Part shown: positions 1-7,609 of the stretch, in pieces
Layout: the number at the start of each line of letters is the position of its first letter
How positions within the stretch are numbered: position 1 is the first letter of the stretch
Source of the DNA: Streptomyces caniferus
GTDB lineage: Bacteria > Actinomycetota > Actinomycetes > Streptomycetales > Streptomycetaceae
Direction of reading: 5' to 3'
Assembly: GCF_009811555.1 (NCBI RefSeq)
Contig: NZ_BLIN01000003.1
Location: 1,488,001 to 1,552,000 of the forward strand
DNA length: 64,000 bases
Position numbers and translations under genes: made by a program
The notes under the pieces: generated by a model
What the model saw: only the letters and a program-made list of their open reading frames with translations
Told to the model about the DNA's origin: nothing
Database searches by the model: none

Positions 1-1742
1 CGGTCGGGGACCTCCGCGAGCGGGCCGACCAGCGATTCGAGGTACTGCGACTCGAAGTCATGGGTCTCGTCGGTGGCCCAGCCGGTCAGGTCGAGGATCG
101 GGTAGCTGATGGTGCCGCAGGCGTAGAGATCGGTGGCGGTCAGCGAGGCGGCGGTGGTCCAGCCGCCGGCGCTGCCGCCGCGGATGGCCAGCCGGGCGCG
201 GTCGGCGGTGCCCTCGTCGGCCAGGATCCGGGCGACGGCCGCACAGTCCTCGACGTCCACCACGCCCCACTGGCCGCGCAGCCGCTCGCGGTACTCCCGG
301 CCGTAGCCGGTCGATCCGCCGTAGTTGACCTCGGCGATGCCGATGCCCCGGGAGGTGAAGTAGGCGATCTCCAGGTCGAGCACCATGGGGGCGTGGCCAG
401 TGGGGCCGCCGTGCGCCCAGACCACGAAGGGCGGCAGCTCGCCGTCGGGTGCCACGTGGTCGGGGTTGTGCGGCGGATAAATGTGGGCGTGGATGTCCCG
501 TCCGTCGGGGCCGGTGAAGGTACGGCTCCGCGGCCGGGGGTAGTAGGCCGGGTCCAGGACGTCGGCATGCCGGCAGGCGATCACCCGGGTGCGTCCGGTG
601 CAGGTGTCCAGCTCGACGATCTCGTACGAGCTGTGCGGTCCTGCGGCGATGCCGAGGACGCGGCTGCCGTGCGCGGCGAGGGTGGGTGCCCACTCCGTCC
701 ACGGCCCCGCGGAGTCGACGAGTTCGCCGCTCACCGGGTCGAGGATGCCCAGGGTGGTGGAGCCGCGGCCGTGGATCACCGCCAGCGTGCCGTTCTCCAG
801 GGGCAGGAACCAGCGATGTCCGACGTTCCACAGCGGCCCGGCGAACTCCTCCTGCCGGGACGGGCACAGGCCGCGGCTCGCCACGACGCCGTCGTCGGCC
901 GCGTCGGGATCGATGCGCTGCACCTCCCACCAGCCGCCGACGTCCGAGACGAAGAGCAGCGAACCGTCGGCCGCCCACTCGACCTGGGCGACGGACTCAC
1001 CGGCCGCGCCGCCGTCCGGCGCGCCGGTGCCGAGGTCGCCGACGAGCGGCCGTACGTCCTCGAACTCGCCCTCGGCGGTGATCCGGGCCACCATCGCCAG
1101 GGTGCCGTCCCAGGGCATCAGGGGGTGGTCCCAGGCGATCCAGGCGGCCCGCCGCCCGTCGGCCGAGATCCGGGGACCGGTCACGAAGCGGTGCCGGTCG
1201 TCGCTCAACTCCCTGATGGAGCCGCGGTGTTCGGCGGCGGAGCCGTCGAGCGGCACGGCGGCGATCACCCTGCGCACCTCGGTCGGCCGGGCGCCCGTGA
1301 ACTCCTCCAGGACGCACCACACCTCGCCGAGCTCGGGGCGCAGCACCGGGTCGACCCAGCGCAGTCCGGCACCGACATCGGACAGCGGGGTGAGCGGGCG
1401 CGGGGCATCGCCGCTGTCCGGCGTGCAGACGTACAGCCGCTGGTCGGCGAAGTTGCTGAAGACGACCAGCGGTCCGTGCTCGGTGACCGTTCCGGCCCAG
1501 GGCTGGCCGCCGTACTCCAGCACCCGGCTGCGGACGTTCCAGGGCGCGGGCAGCACCGACTCCTCGGCGCCGTCCGGCCGCCGGCGGACCAGCGCCCGCC
1601 GGCCGCCCTCGGCGGGCCGCGGCTCCGTCCACCACACCTCGTCGCCGACCACCCCGACGAAGCCGGGCCGGCCGTCGTGCGCGGCGACCGTCCGGGCCTC
1701 TATCGGGGACGTCCAGGCGCCGTAGGGAGCCGTGGTCACCAT
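1..1742 (-). CDS. S9 family prolyl oligopeptidase-like peptidase, 3' end missing
   Basis: Partial: the last part of the catalytic domain lies beyond the left edge; 580 codons are visible. Residues about 1-400 look like the beta-propeller of the S9 family, with repeated Trp-rich blades. The alpha/beta-hydrolase domain follows, with an oxyanion-type HGGP motif and the nucleophile elbow GGSAGG, Ser524. The Asp and His of the triad would fall outside the window. ATG at 1742 is preceded by a strong GGAGGAGAGG ribosome binding site about 8 nt upstream, and the next codon is GTG. It follows the M20 gene by 42 nt on the same strand, so the two are probably cotranscribed. Such enzymes (dipeptidyl-peptidase or acylaminoacyl-peptidase like) cleave short peptides, usually in the cytoplasm; no signal peptide is seen. 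The exact specificity cannot be told. Confidence 0.88.
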   Translation of the reverse strand, partial: MVTTAPYGAWTSPIEARTVAAHDGRPGFVGVVGDEVWWTEPRPAEGGRRALVRRRPDGAEESVLPAPWNVRSRVLEYGGQPWAGTVTEHGPLVVFSNFADQRLYVCTPDSGDAPRPLTPLSDVGAGLRWVDPVLRPELGEVWCVLEEFTGARPTEVRRVIAAVPLDGSAAEHRGSIRELSDDRHRFVTGPRISADGRRAAWIAWDHPLMPWDGTLAMVARITAEGEFEDVRPLVGDLGTGAPDGGAAGESVAQVEWAADGSLLFVSDVGGWWEVQRIDPDAADDGVVASRGLCPSRQEEFAGPLWNVGHRWFLPLENGTLAVIHGRGSTTLGILDPVSGELVDSAGPWTEWAPTLAAHGSRVLGIAAGPHSSYEIVELDTCTGRTRVIACRHADVLDPAYYPRPRSRTFTGPDGRDIHAHIYPPHNPDHVAPDGELPPFVVWAHGGPTGHAPMVLDLEIAYFTSRGIGIAEVNYGGSTGYGREYRERLRGQWGVVDVEDCAAVARILADEGTADRARLAIRGGSAGGWTTAASLTATDLYACGTISYPILDLTGWATDETHDFESQYLESLVGPLAEVPD

Positions 1743-1784
1743 GTGCAGTTCCTCTCCTCCACCGGCCGGGCTGGCGCCGGCCGG

Positions 1785-3149
1785 TCAGACGGTGCGCAGG
1801 AAGTGGTCGAGCACCCGGACGCCGAAGTGCAGTCCGTCGACCGGCACGCGCTCGTCCACGCCGTGGAAGAGCGCCTGGTAGTCGAATCCCTCGGGCAGTT
1901 TGAGCGGCGAGAAACCATAGCCGGTGATGCCCAGCCGGGAGAACTGCTTGGCGTCCGTGCCGCCGGACATGCAGTACGGCACGACATGGCCGTCCGGGTC
2001 GAAGCGCTCGACCGCGGCGCGCATCGCGGTATAGGTCGGGGACTCGACCGGCGACTGCAGCGCGACCTCACGGTGGTCGTATTCCCAGGTCACATCGGGT
2101 CCCGTGAGCTCGTCCAGGGTCGTACGGAACTCCGCGTCACCGTCGGGAAGCACCCGGCCGTCCACCTGGGCGACGGCCGCCCCCGGGATCACGTTGACCT
2201 TGTAACCGGCCGACAGCATCGTCGGGTTGGCGCTGTTGCGGACGGTCGGCTCGACGAGCTTGGCGGCCGGGCCGAGCTTGCCGAGCAGCGCATCGACGTC
2301 GAAGCGGGGCGAGTCGACATCCACCTCGACGGCGTACAGCGCGGCGAGTTCGCGCAGCGCGGCCCGCACGGTCGGGGTGAGGCGGACCGGCCACTCGTGC
2401 TCGCCGATCCGGGCCACGGCGGCGGCCAGCCGGCTGACGGCGTTCTCACGGTTGGCCTTCGAGCCGTGCCCCGCCCGGCCCCGGGCGGTCAGCTTCAGCC
2501 AGGCCGTGCCGCGTTCCCCGGCCGCGATCGGGTAGAGCCGCATCCCGCGGCCCCCATGGAAGGTGAAGGCCCCGGACTCGCTGATGCCTTCGGTGCAGCC
2601 CTCGAAGAGCCCGGCGTGCCGGTCGGCCAGGAAGCCCGCGCCGTCCTCGGCGCTGGCCTCCTCGTCGGCGGTGAAGGCCAGCACGATGTCGCGCCGCGGC
2701 CGCACCCCGCTGCGGGCCCATTGCCGCACGACGGCGAGCACCATCGCGTCCATGTTCTTCATGTCGACGGCGCCCCGGCCCCAGACCACGCCGTCGCGGA
2801 CCTCGCCGGAGAAGGGGTGCACGCTCCAGTCGGCGGGCTCGGCGGGGACCACGTCCAGATGGCCGTGGACCAGCAGGGCGTCGGCCCCGGGGTCGGTGCC
2901 GTCGATGCGGGCGACCACATTCGTCCGGCCCTTGCTGCGCTCCAGCAGGGTCGGCGCCACCCCGGCCCCGGCGAGCCGCTCGGCGACGTACTCGGCGGCC
3001 GGCCGTTCCCGGCAGGCCCCGTCACCGGCGTTGCCGGTGTCGATCCGGATCAGCTCGGAGGTGAAGCGCACCACCTCGTCGAGCGCCTGCTGGTCGACGC
3101 CGCCGGTCCACTCGGCCGCCGGCTCCCCGGTTCTCCCGCGCTCAGCCAT
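1785..3149 (-). CDS. M20 family metallopeptidase (dipeptidase/deacylase type)
   Basis: 454 residues. M20 zinc-peptidase signature: a HGHLDVVP motif (His and Asp metal ligands), GRGAVDMK (bridging Asp) and TADEEAS (catalytic Glu and metal Glu). The region between is the usual dimerisation lid. These enzymes hydrolyse dipeptides, N-acyl amino acids or carboxypeptidase substrates. The in-frame reading extends further upstream, but ATG 3149 is chosen because it overlaps the stop of the M55 gene by 8 nt, a typical coupled arrangement, and homology starts just after it. Together with the M55 and S9 genes it forms a minus-strand peptide-degradation group. No signal peptide, so cytoplasmic. Substrate not determinable from sequence. 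Confidence 0.9.
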   Translation of the reverse strand: MAERGRTGEPAAEWTGGVDQQALDEVVRFTSELIRIDTGNAGDGACRERPAAEYVAERLAGAGVAPTLLERSKGRTNVVARIDGTDPGADALLVHGHLDVVPAEPADWSVHPFSGEVRDGVVWGRGAVDMKNMDAMVLAVVRQWARSGVRPRRDIVLAFTADEEASAEDGAGFLADRHAGLFEGCTEGISESGAFTFHGGRGMRLYPIAAGERGTAWLKLTARGRAGHGSKANRENAVSRLAAAVARIGEHEWPVRLTPTVRAALRELAALYAVEVDVDSPRFDVDALLGKLGPAAKLVEPTVRNSANPTMLSAGYKVNVIPGAAVAQVDGRVLPDGDAEFRTTLDELTGPDVTWEYDHREVALQSPVESPTYTAMRAAVERFDPDGHVVPYCMSGGTDAKQFSRLGITGYGFSPLKLPEGFDYQALFHGVDERVPVDGLHFGVRVLDHFLRTV

Positions 3150-3981
3150 ATTGCTCCTCCACGGCGGACGACACGACGGTGGTGACGGCCTTGAAGCACC
3201 GGATGGCTTCGTACATGTCCTGACTGGTATACGCGACCCGGCGCTCCCCCGTTCGCTCCACGCCGGGTACGCAGGTCGCCGCGCCCACCAGATGCTCGGC
3301 GTCGAACTCCAACTCGAGCCGGAACGGGCCGCCCCTGGACGGTTCATGACGTGCCGCCAGCGCCGCTCCCTTGCGGGCCGCGGCCCGGATCTCGGCCGCC
3401 GTACGGGCCGGCGGCCGGCACACCGCCGCATAGCGCGACACATAGTCCTTGACCGCTACGGCGGGTGCCTGCGGGGCGTAGCCCAGCGCGTCCTGGCAGG
3501 TGCGGTCGTCGCCGGTGACCAGCACCACCGGCACGCCGTACTCGGCGACCACAAGGGAGTTGAGATATCCCTCGCTCGCACGGATGCCGTCGACCCAGAC
3601 GCCGGTGAGGGTGTTGGCGAGGTAGGTGTGGGCGAGGACGCCTTCGGCGCCCGCCCCGGTGTGGTAGCCGACGAACGCGATGCCGTCGACATCGCCGTGC
3701 TGCACGCCCTCGACCATGCTGAGCGATTTATGTCGCCCGGTGAGCATCTGTGCGCGTTCGTCGAGCTGTTCCAGGAGCAGATTGCGCATCGTCCAGTGCG
3801 CCTCGTTGACCAGTACGTCGTCGGCCCCGCCCTCGAAGAATCCGGCAATCGCCGCATTGACGTCGGACGTGAACATATGGCGGCAGCGCTCCCATTGAGG
3901 GGTGCCGGGCAGCACATCGGCGGGCCAGGTCACGCCGGTGGCACCCTCCATGTCCGCGGAGATGAGGATCTTCACAGTCAC
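3142..3981 (-). CDS. M55 family D-aminopeptidase (DppA-like)
   Basis: 279 residues, the usual length of the DppA family. The N-terminus has the SADMEGATG metal-binding motif typical of M55, and a GYHTGAG motif lies near residue 110. Known members are zinc D-aminopeptidases forming decameric rings and acting on D-Ala-containing dipeptides, so a role in peptidoglycan-peptide or D-amino-acid-peptide recycling is likely. Start GTG 3981; a second in-frame GTG at 3975 has an AGGA sequence at better spacing, so the true start could be six bases later. It is the first gene of the M55-M20-S9 run and is divergent from the PucR-type regulator at 4355. That suggests, without proving, that the regulator controls it. 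Confidence 0.9.
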   Translation of the reverse strand: MTVKILISADMEGATGVTWPADVLPGTPQWERCRHMFTSDVNAAIAGFFEGGADDVLVNEAHWTMRNLLLEQLDERAQMLTGRHKSLSMVEGVQHGDVDGIAFVGYHTGAGAEGVLAHTYLANTLTGVWVDGIRASEGYLNSLVVAEYGVPVVLVTGDDRTCQDALGYAPQAPAVAVKDYVSRYAAVCRPPARTAAEIRAAARKGAALAARHEPSRGGPFRLELEFDAEHLVGAATCVPGVERTGERRVAYTSQDMYEAIRCFKAVTTVVSSAVEEQYG

Positions 3982-4354
3982 CAGTCCTATCGCAGCTAGG
4001 AGGCGGTACGCACGATTCCCGACATCACTTGTTCACATCACGTTCGGAGGGCCCGAACAGCTCCCCCAGCGTAACCAGGGCCTCCGGGCTGACGCCCCGT
4101 CCGGGACGTTCCAGGACGGTCGCGTTGGCGGCGGCATCACGATTTCTTCGTCACAGCAACACGATTCCTTCCAACCGGAACCTGGGGGTACGCTCTTGTG
4201 GCGCCGCATCTCGCACAGTTTCTGTCGCAAAGCGGAAGGGCTTCTGACGGAATCCGTAAGGACTTCCGAACGAGTTCTGTCAGCTGCCGACGGCACGTGC
4301 CAGGTGAGGTAGAACAGGCCGGACCAGCTTCCCACGCGATGAAACAGAGGCAGA
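3982..4354. promoter_or_regulatory. Divergent intergenic region between dppA-like gene and PucR-type gene
   Basis: 373 nt without a gene. It must hold the outward promoters of both flanking genes. An odd-length perfect palindrome ACGGA-A-TCCGT lies at 4247-4257, about 100 nt upstream of the regulator, and could be an operator. I see no convincing -35/-10 pair. Confidence 0.4.
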
Positions 4355-5236
4355 ATGGTGAGCGAAGCCCTCAACGACGCCTTACCGCAATGCGGCATCC
4401 GGGCCGACAGCGAAGACGACCAACTCGCGATCCTGACCGAACTGATCGCGCAAACACTTTGCGATCGCAACCCACGCTTCCGGGAAGCCCTCGATCGGGG
4501 CGGTCACCAGCAGGTCACGCGCCTGATCGAGGACGTCCTACGCCGCGGCCGGCCGCTGCCCGACAAGGTGCGCGCGGTCATGCTGCGCACCGACACGGAC
4601 ATCCACCTCGTGGCGTCCGCGCTGGGCGACTGTCTGGTCAGCGCGCCGGACGAGGCGCCCGGACTGCTGATCCCCGCCCAGCTCGCCGACGGCAAGAGCG
4701 GACGGGCCAGACTGAAGGGCGTACTGCGGCATCGCGCCGCGGTGGTCGGTCACGCGGTGCCTGCTCATGAGGCCGCCGCGTCCGTACGCTCCGCGTCCCG
4801 GCTGCTGGACCTGGCGTCCCCGCACGACGGCCCCGAGGCCGGTGTGGTGTTCGTCGACGACCACCTCTCGTCCCTCCTGCTCCTCCAGGACGAATCGCTC
4901 TCCCGCACCCTGATCGCCCGCCATCTGAGTCCGCTGGCGGGGCTGACGCCGGAGCGGTGCGAGCGACTGGAGGCCACCCTGCTGGCCTGGCTCGGCGGCA
5001 TGGGGGCTCCGGAGGTGGCCAAGGCACTCAGCATCCACCCGCAGACGGTGCGCTACCGGATGCGCCAGCTCGAAAAGCTCTTCGGGGCCCGTCTGCGCGA
5101 CCCGCGGACCCGCTTCGAGATCGAGATGGCACTCCGCAGCCGCCAGCTGATGGCCGGGGCACGACGTCGGCGCGCCGCCGCCACCCGTCGCCCACGCGCC
5201 GTCGGCAAACCCCGCAAGGCCCTGCCACGCCCCTGA
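4355..5236 (+). CDS. PucR/CdaR-type helix-turn-helix transcriptional regulator (contains TTA codon)
   Basis: 293 residues. The C-terminal 80 residues before a basic tail match the PucR C-terminal HTH (HTH_30), including the motif HPQTVRYRMRQLEKLFG. The N-terminal and middle parts resemble the GGDEF-like sensory region of this family but match no ligand-binding domain I can name. A strongly basic Arg/Ala tail follows the HTH. Start ATG 4355 (ATGGTG; the GTG is an alternative). Codon 10 is TTA (4382-4384), the leucine codon read in Streptomyces by the bldA tRNA, so translation is probably developmentally timed. It is divergent from the peptidase genes. Members of this family commonly control purine, amino-acid or sugar-acid catabolism; the target here is inferred only from position. 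Confidence 0.85.
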   Translation: MVSEALNDALPQCGIRADSEDDQLAILTELIAQTLCDRNPRFREALDRGGHQQVTRLIEDVLRRGRPLPDKVRAVMLRTDTDIHLVASALGDCLVSAPDEAPGLLIPAQLADGKSGRARLKGVLRHRAAVVGHAVPAHEAAASVRSASRLLDLASPHDGPEAGVVFVDDHLSSLLLLQDESLSRTLIARHLSPLAGLTPERCERLEATLLAWLGGMGAPEVAKALSIHPQTVRYRMRQLEKLFGARLRDPRTRFEIEMALRSRQLMAGARRRRAAATRRPRAVGKPRKALPRP

Positions 5237-5511
5237 AAACCACCCCCGTCCACCCCCCGTCCACCCCCGCGAATCCACCCCCCGCCCACCCTCCGGTTTG
5301 TCGAATGTCACACCACGACGCACCGCATAAATACGGACATTTCACACCATTTTTCTGAGGTGCCCCACCCCCTGCCACGTATCGTCGCCGTGACCCTTCA
5401 GCCGGGATCCCGGCCGCAGCGCGGCCACAGATGCCCGGCGCAGCGTCGGTCGCCCGAGGCCGGCCGCCCGATCGCGGGCCTCCGATACACAGCGGGACAG
5501 GACACACCTCC

Positions 5512-6387
5512 ATGCACGGATCACGCACAGCGACCCGCACGCGCCGCGGGCTGGCCGCGGCCGTGGCCGCCGGAGTACTGCTCACGGCGCTCACCACGGC
5601 GACCTCGGCCTCGGCCAGCTCCGCCAGCACGCCGGTGGGCGGCTCCAAGGTCGTGTGCACCTCCGGGAAGCCCGGCCTGGCGCCCGCCCTGTCCCAGGAC
5701 ATCGCCGACGCTCTCCACGACCGCAAGGGCTCCTCGGCGCTGGCGATCTACGACCGGCAGACCCGTACCCGCTGCGAGTTCAAGGCCGGCTCCCACTTCG
5801 ACTCGGCGAGTGTGGTGAAGGTCACGGTGCTCGGGGCCCTGCTGCGGCAGACGCAGGAGGCGCACCGCAAGCTGACCCCGCACGAGGCGAAGCGGGCCAC
5901 CGCCATGATCACCAAGTCGGACAACGCGGCGACCTCCGCGCTCTGGCACCAGATCGGTGCGGGCGGCATCAAGCACTTCCTGTCCCTGGCCGGTATGCGG
6001 CACACCGTCCCCGGCGCGGGCAAGGCCTGGGGCCTCACCCAGGTCACCGCCGGCGACCAGCTCAAGCTGATGCAGCTGCTCACCACGGACAACGCGGTGC
6101 TCACCGCGCACTCCCGCGGCTACGCCCTCGACCTGATGCAGCGGGTCGAGGCCGACCAGCGCTGGGGAGTCCCCGCCGGCGCCCCCGCCGCGGCGTCCGT
6201 CCACGTCAAGAACGGCTGGCTGCCGCGCGACACCGGCGGCTGGCGGGTGAACAGCGTCGGCACCTTCACCTGCAGCGGCCACGACTACGGCATGGCCGTC
6301 CTCTCCACCGGAAACCGCACCATGGACTACGGCATCGACACCGTCGAGGGCGCCGCCCGGGTCGTCCACCGCGACCTGACGCACTGA
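5512..6387 (+). CDS. Secreted serine hydrolase of the class A beta-lactamase/DD-peptidase fold
   Basis: 291 residues with a signal peptide: basic MHGSRTATRTRR, a hydrophobic stretch and an Ala-Ser-Ala type cleavage site near residue 35. All three penicillin-interacting motifs are visible: SxxK (S100-V-V-K103), SDN (136-138) and KNG (233-235, in place of KTG). A glutamate equivalent to the class A deacylating residue is not obvious, so it may be a DD-peptidase-like or lipoprotein-type serine hydrolase rather than a true beta-lactamase. Frame-compatible codons upstream of ATG 5512 are rejected because the signal peptide begins there. It stands alone, followed by a hairpin terminator. Confidence 0.85.
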   Translation: MHGSRTATRTRRGLAAAVAAGVLLTALTTATSASASSASTPVGGSKVVCTSGKPGLAPALSQDIADALHDRKGSSALAIYDRQTRTRCEFKAGSHFDSASVVKVTVLGALLRQTQEAHRKLTPHEAKRATAMITKSDNAATSALWHQIGAGGIKHFLSLAGMRHTVPGAGKAWGLTQVTAGDQLKLMQLLTTDNAVLTAHSRGYALDLMQRVEADQRWGVPAGAPAAASVHVKNGWLPRDTGGWRVNSVGTFTCSGHDYGMAVLSTGNRTMDYGIDTVEGAARVVHRDLTH

Positions 6388-6404
6388 CTCCCTGCGGAGA
6401 CGAC

Positions 6405-6442
6405 GCCCCGGAACCGGCTCCCGCAGTCGGGGGCTCCGGGGC
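6405..6442 (+). terminator. Hairpin terminator after the serine hydrolase gene
   Basis: Perfect 8-bp stem (arms 6405-6412 and 6435-6442, GCCCCGGA/TCCGGGGC) starting 17 nt after the stop codon; no U-tract. Confidence 0.6.
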
Positions 6443-6619
6443 GCCGGGACCGCGGCGGGTGTGCGGTACGACTAAGCACTCCCCTGGGTGACCGGACCTC
6501 CGATCGGCCCCGTGCGGGGTGGGTGCGGCGATATCAACGCGGCATCGGGGCAGTGCGTCCGGTGGGCCGAGGTGTTGCGCCGCCGGCCCGCCGCCACACC
6601 GCACTCTGGGAGGAACTCG

Positions 6620-7474
6620 GTGTCAGTCCGCGTCACGGCAGACCTCAAGGGAGTTCCCGAAACGGCGTTGTGGACGCTCTACCACCGCGCCGCCGAGGCC
6701 GCCCGTCCGGACACCGTGCTGCCCGATCCACGCGCCGTACAGCTCGTCGCCGAGGTGGACTTCCCCTTCGGGGAACGGCTGGGCGGCGCCCGGCCGTGGC
6801 TGGCGCAGGCCGTCGCCCTGCGGGCCCTCGGATTCGACGGCGTCGTACGGGACTTCCTCGCCGCCCACCCGGACGGCACCGTGATCGCTCTCGGCGAGGG
6901 CCTGGAGACCCAGTTCTGGCGGGTCGACAACGGGCGGGCCCAGTGGGTCACCGTCGACCTCGCCGAACCGCTGGCGCTGCGCAGCCGCATACTGCCGCAC
7001 GGCACACGGCAGCGGCTCATCGCCTGCGACGTCCGCGAGCGCCGGTGGATGGCGGGCATCGACGCCGCACGCGGGGTGCTGGTCACCGCCCAGGGGTTGC
7101 TGATGTATCTGCAGCCCGCGCAGGTGACCGAGCTGATCGCCGCCTGCGCCGGGGCCTTCCCCGGTGGCTCGATGGTGTTCGACACCGTGTCGCGGCGCTT
7201 CAGCGCCCGCACCCGCACCGGCGCCAAGGGGCCGGGCGGCCATCGGCTGCCCCCGATGCCCTGGGGCATGGACGCGGTCGAGCGGGACCGGCTGCGCACC
7301 GCCCATCCGGCCATCAGCGACGTGGCCGACGTGCCGCTGCCCGCGGGCCGTGGATTCCTCGGCCACCTCGCACCCCGCGCCGCGGCCGTGCCCCTGCTCC
7401 GCGGGGACCGCCCGCTGATCACCCGGCTGCGTTTCGGGACGGCGGCGGCAGCCGGGCCGGCCGGCCGGCCCTGA
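6620..7474 (+). CDS. SAM-dependent methyltransferase, leucine carboxyl methyltransferase (LCMT/PPM1)-like family
   Basis: 284 residues. Features of the LCM family: an N-terminal helical region with DPRAVQLV, the SAM-binding motif ALGEGLETQFWR, an acidic residue after the second strand (VTVDLAEP), and GLLMYLQPAQV in the middle. In actinomycetes this family methylates diverse small molecules or polyketide carboxylates; the substrate is unknown. GTG 6620 is chosen because GGGAGGAACTCG lies just upstream; the longer in-frame reading back to 6488 lacks homology. Monocistronic, ending at a strong bidirectional terminator. Confidence 0.8.
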   Translation: MSVRVTADLKGVPETALWTLYHRAAEAARPDTVLPDPRAVQLVAEVDFPFGERLGGARPWLAQAVALRALGFDGVVRDFLAAHPDGTVIALGEGLETQFWRVDNGRAQWVTVDLAEPLALRSRILPHGTRQRLIACDVRERRWMAGIDAARGVLVTAQGLLMYLQPAQVTELIAACAGAFPGGSMVFDTVSRRFSARTRTGAKGPGGHRLPPMPWGMDAVERDRLRTAHPAISDVADVPLPAGRGFLGHLAPRAAAVPLLRGDRPLITRLRFGTAAAAGPAGRP

Positions 7475-7501
7475 GGGGACTCACGGCACCTCCGGGTCGC
7501 G

Positions 7502-7557
7502 GCACGGTGCGGCGGGCGGCGTTCCCCGAAGAGGGAGCGCCGCCCGCCGCACCGTGC
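7502..7557. terminator. Bidirectional terminator between convergent genes
   Basis: Perfect 20-bp inverted repeat (arms 7502-7521 and 7538-7557) with a 16-nt loop, lying between two convergent stop codons at 7474 and 7610. Confidence 0.85.
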
Positions 7558-7609
7558 GCACCGTCCGCCGCAGCCGTCACGCAGCGCCCGGTCCTCGTGC
7601 CCCAGGGCC

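Noticed and set aside
60..3185. Very long plus-strand open frame of about 1040 codons
   Set aside because: It is the antisense shadow of the S9 and M20 genes: its translation is low-complexity Gly/Ala/Val/His with no family motif, while the minus strand carries clear catalytic motifs.
5512..6387. True class A beta-lactamase (resistance gene)
   Set aside because: SxxK, SDN and KNG are present but the deacylating Glu of the omega loop is not evident, so only the fold is claimed.
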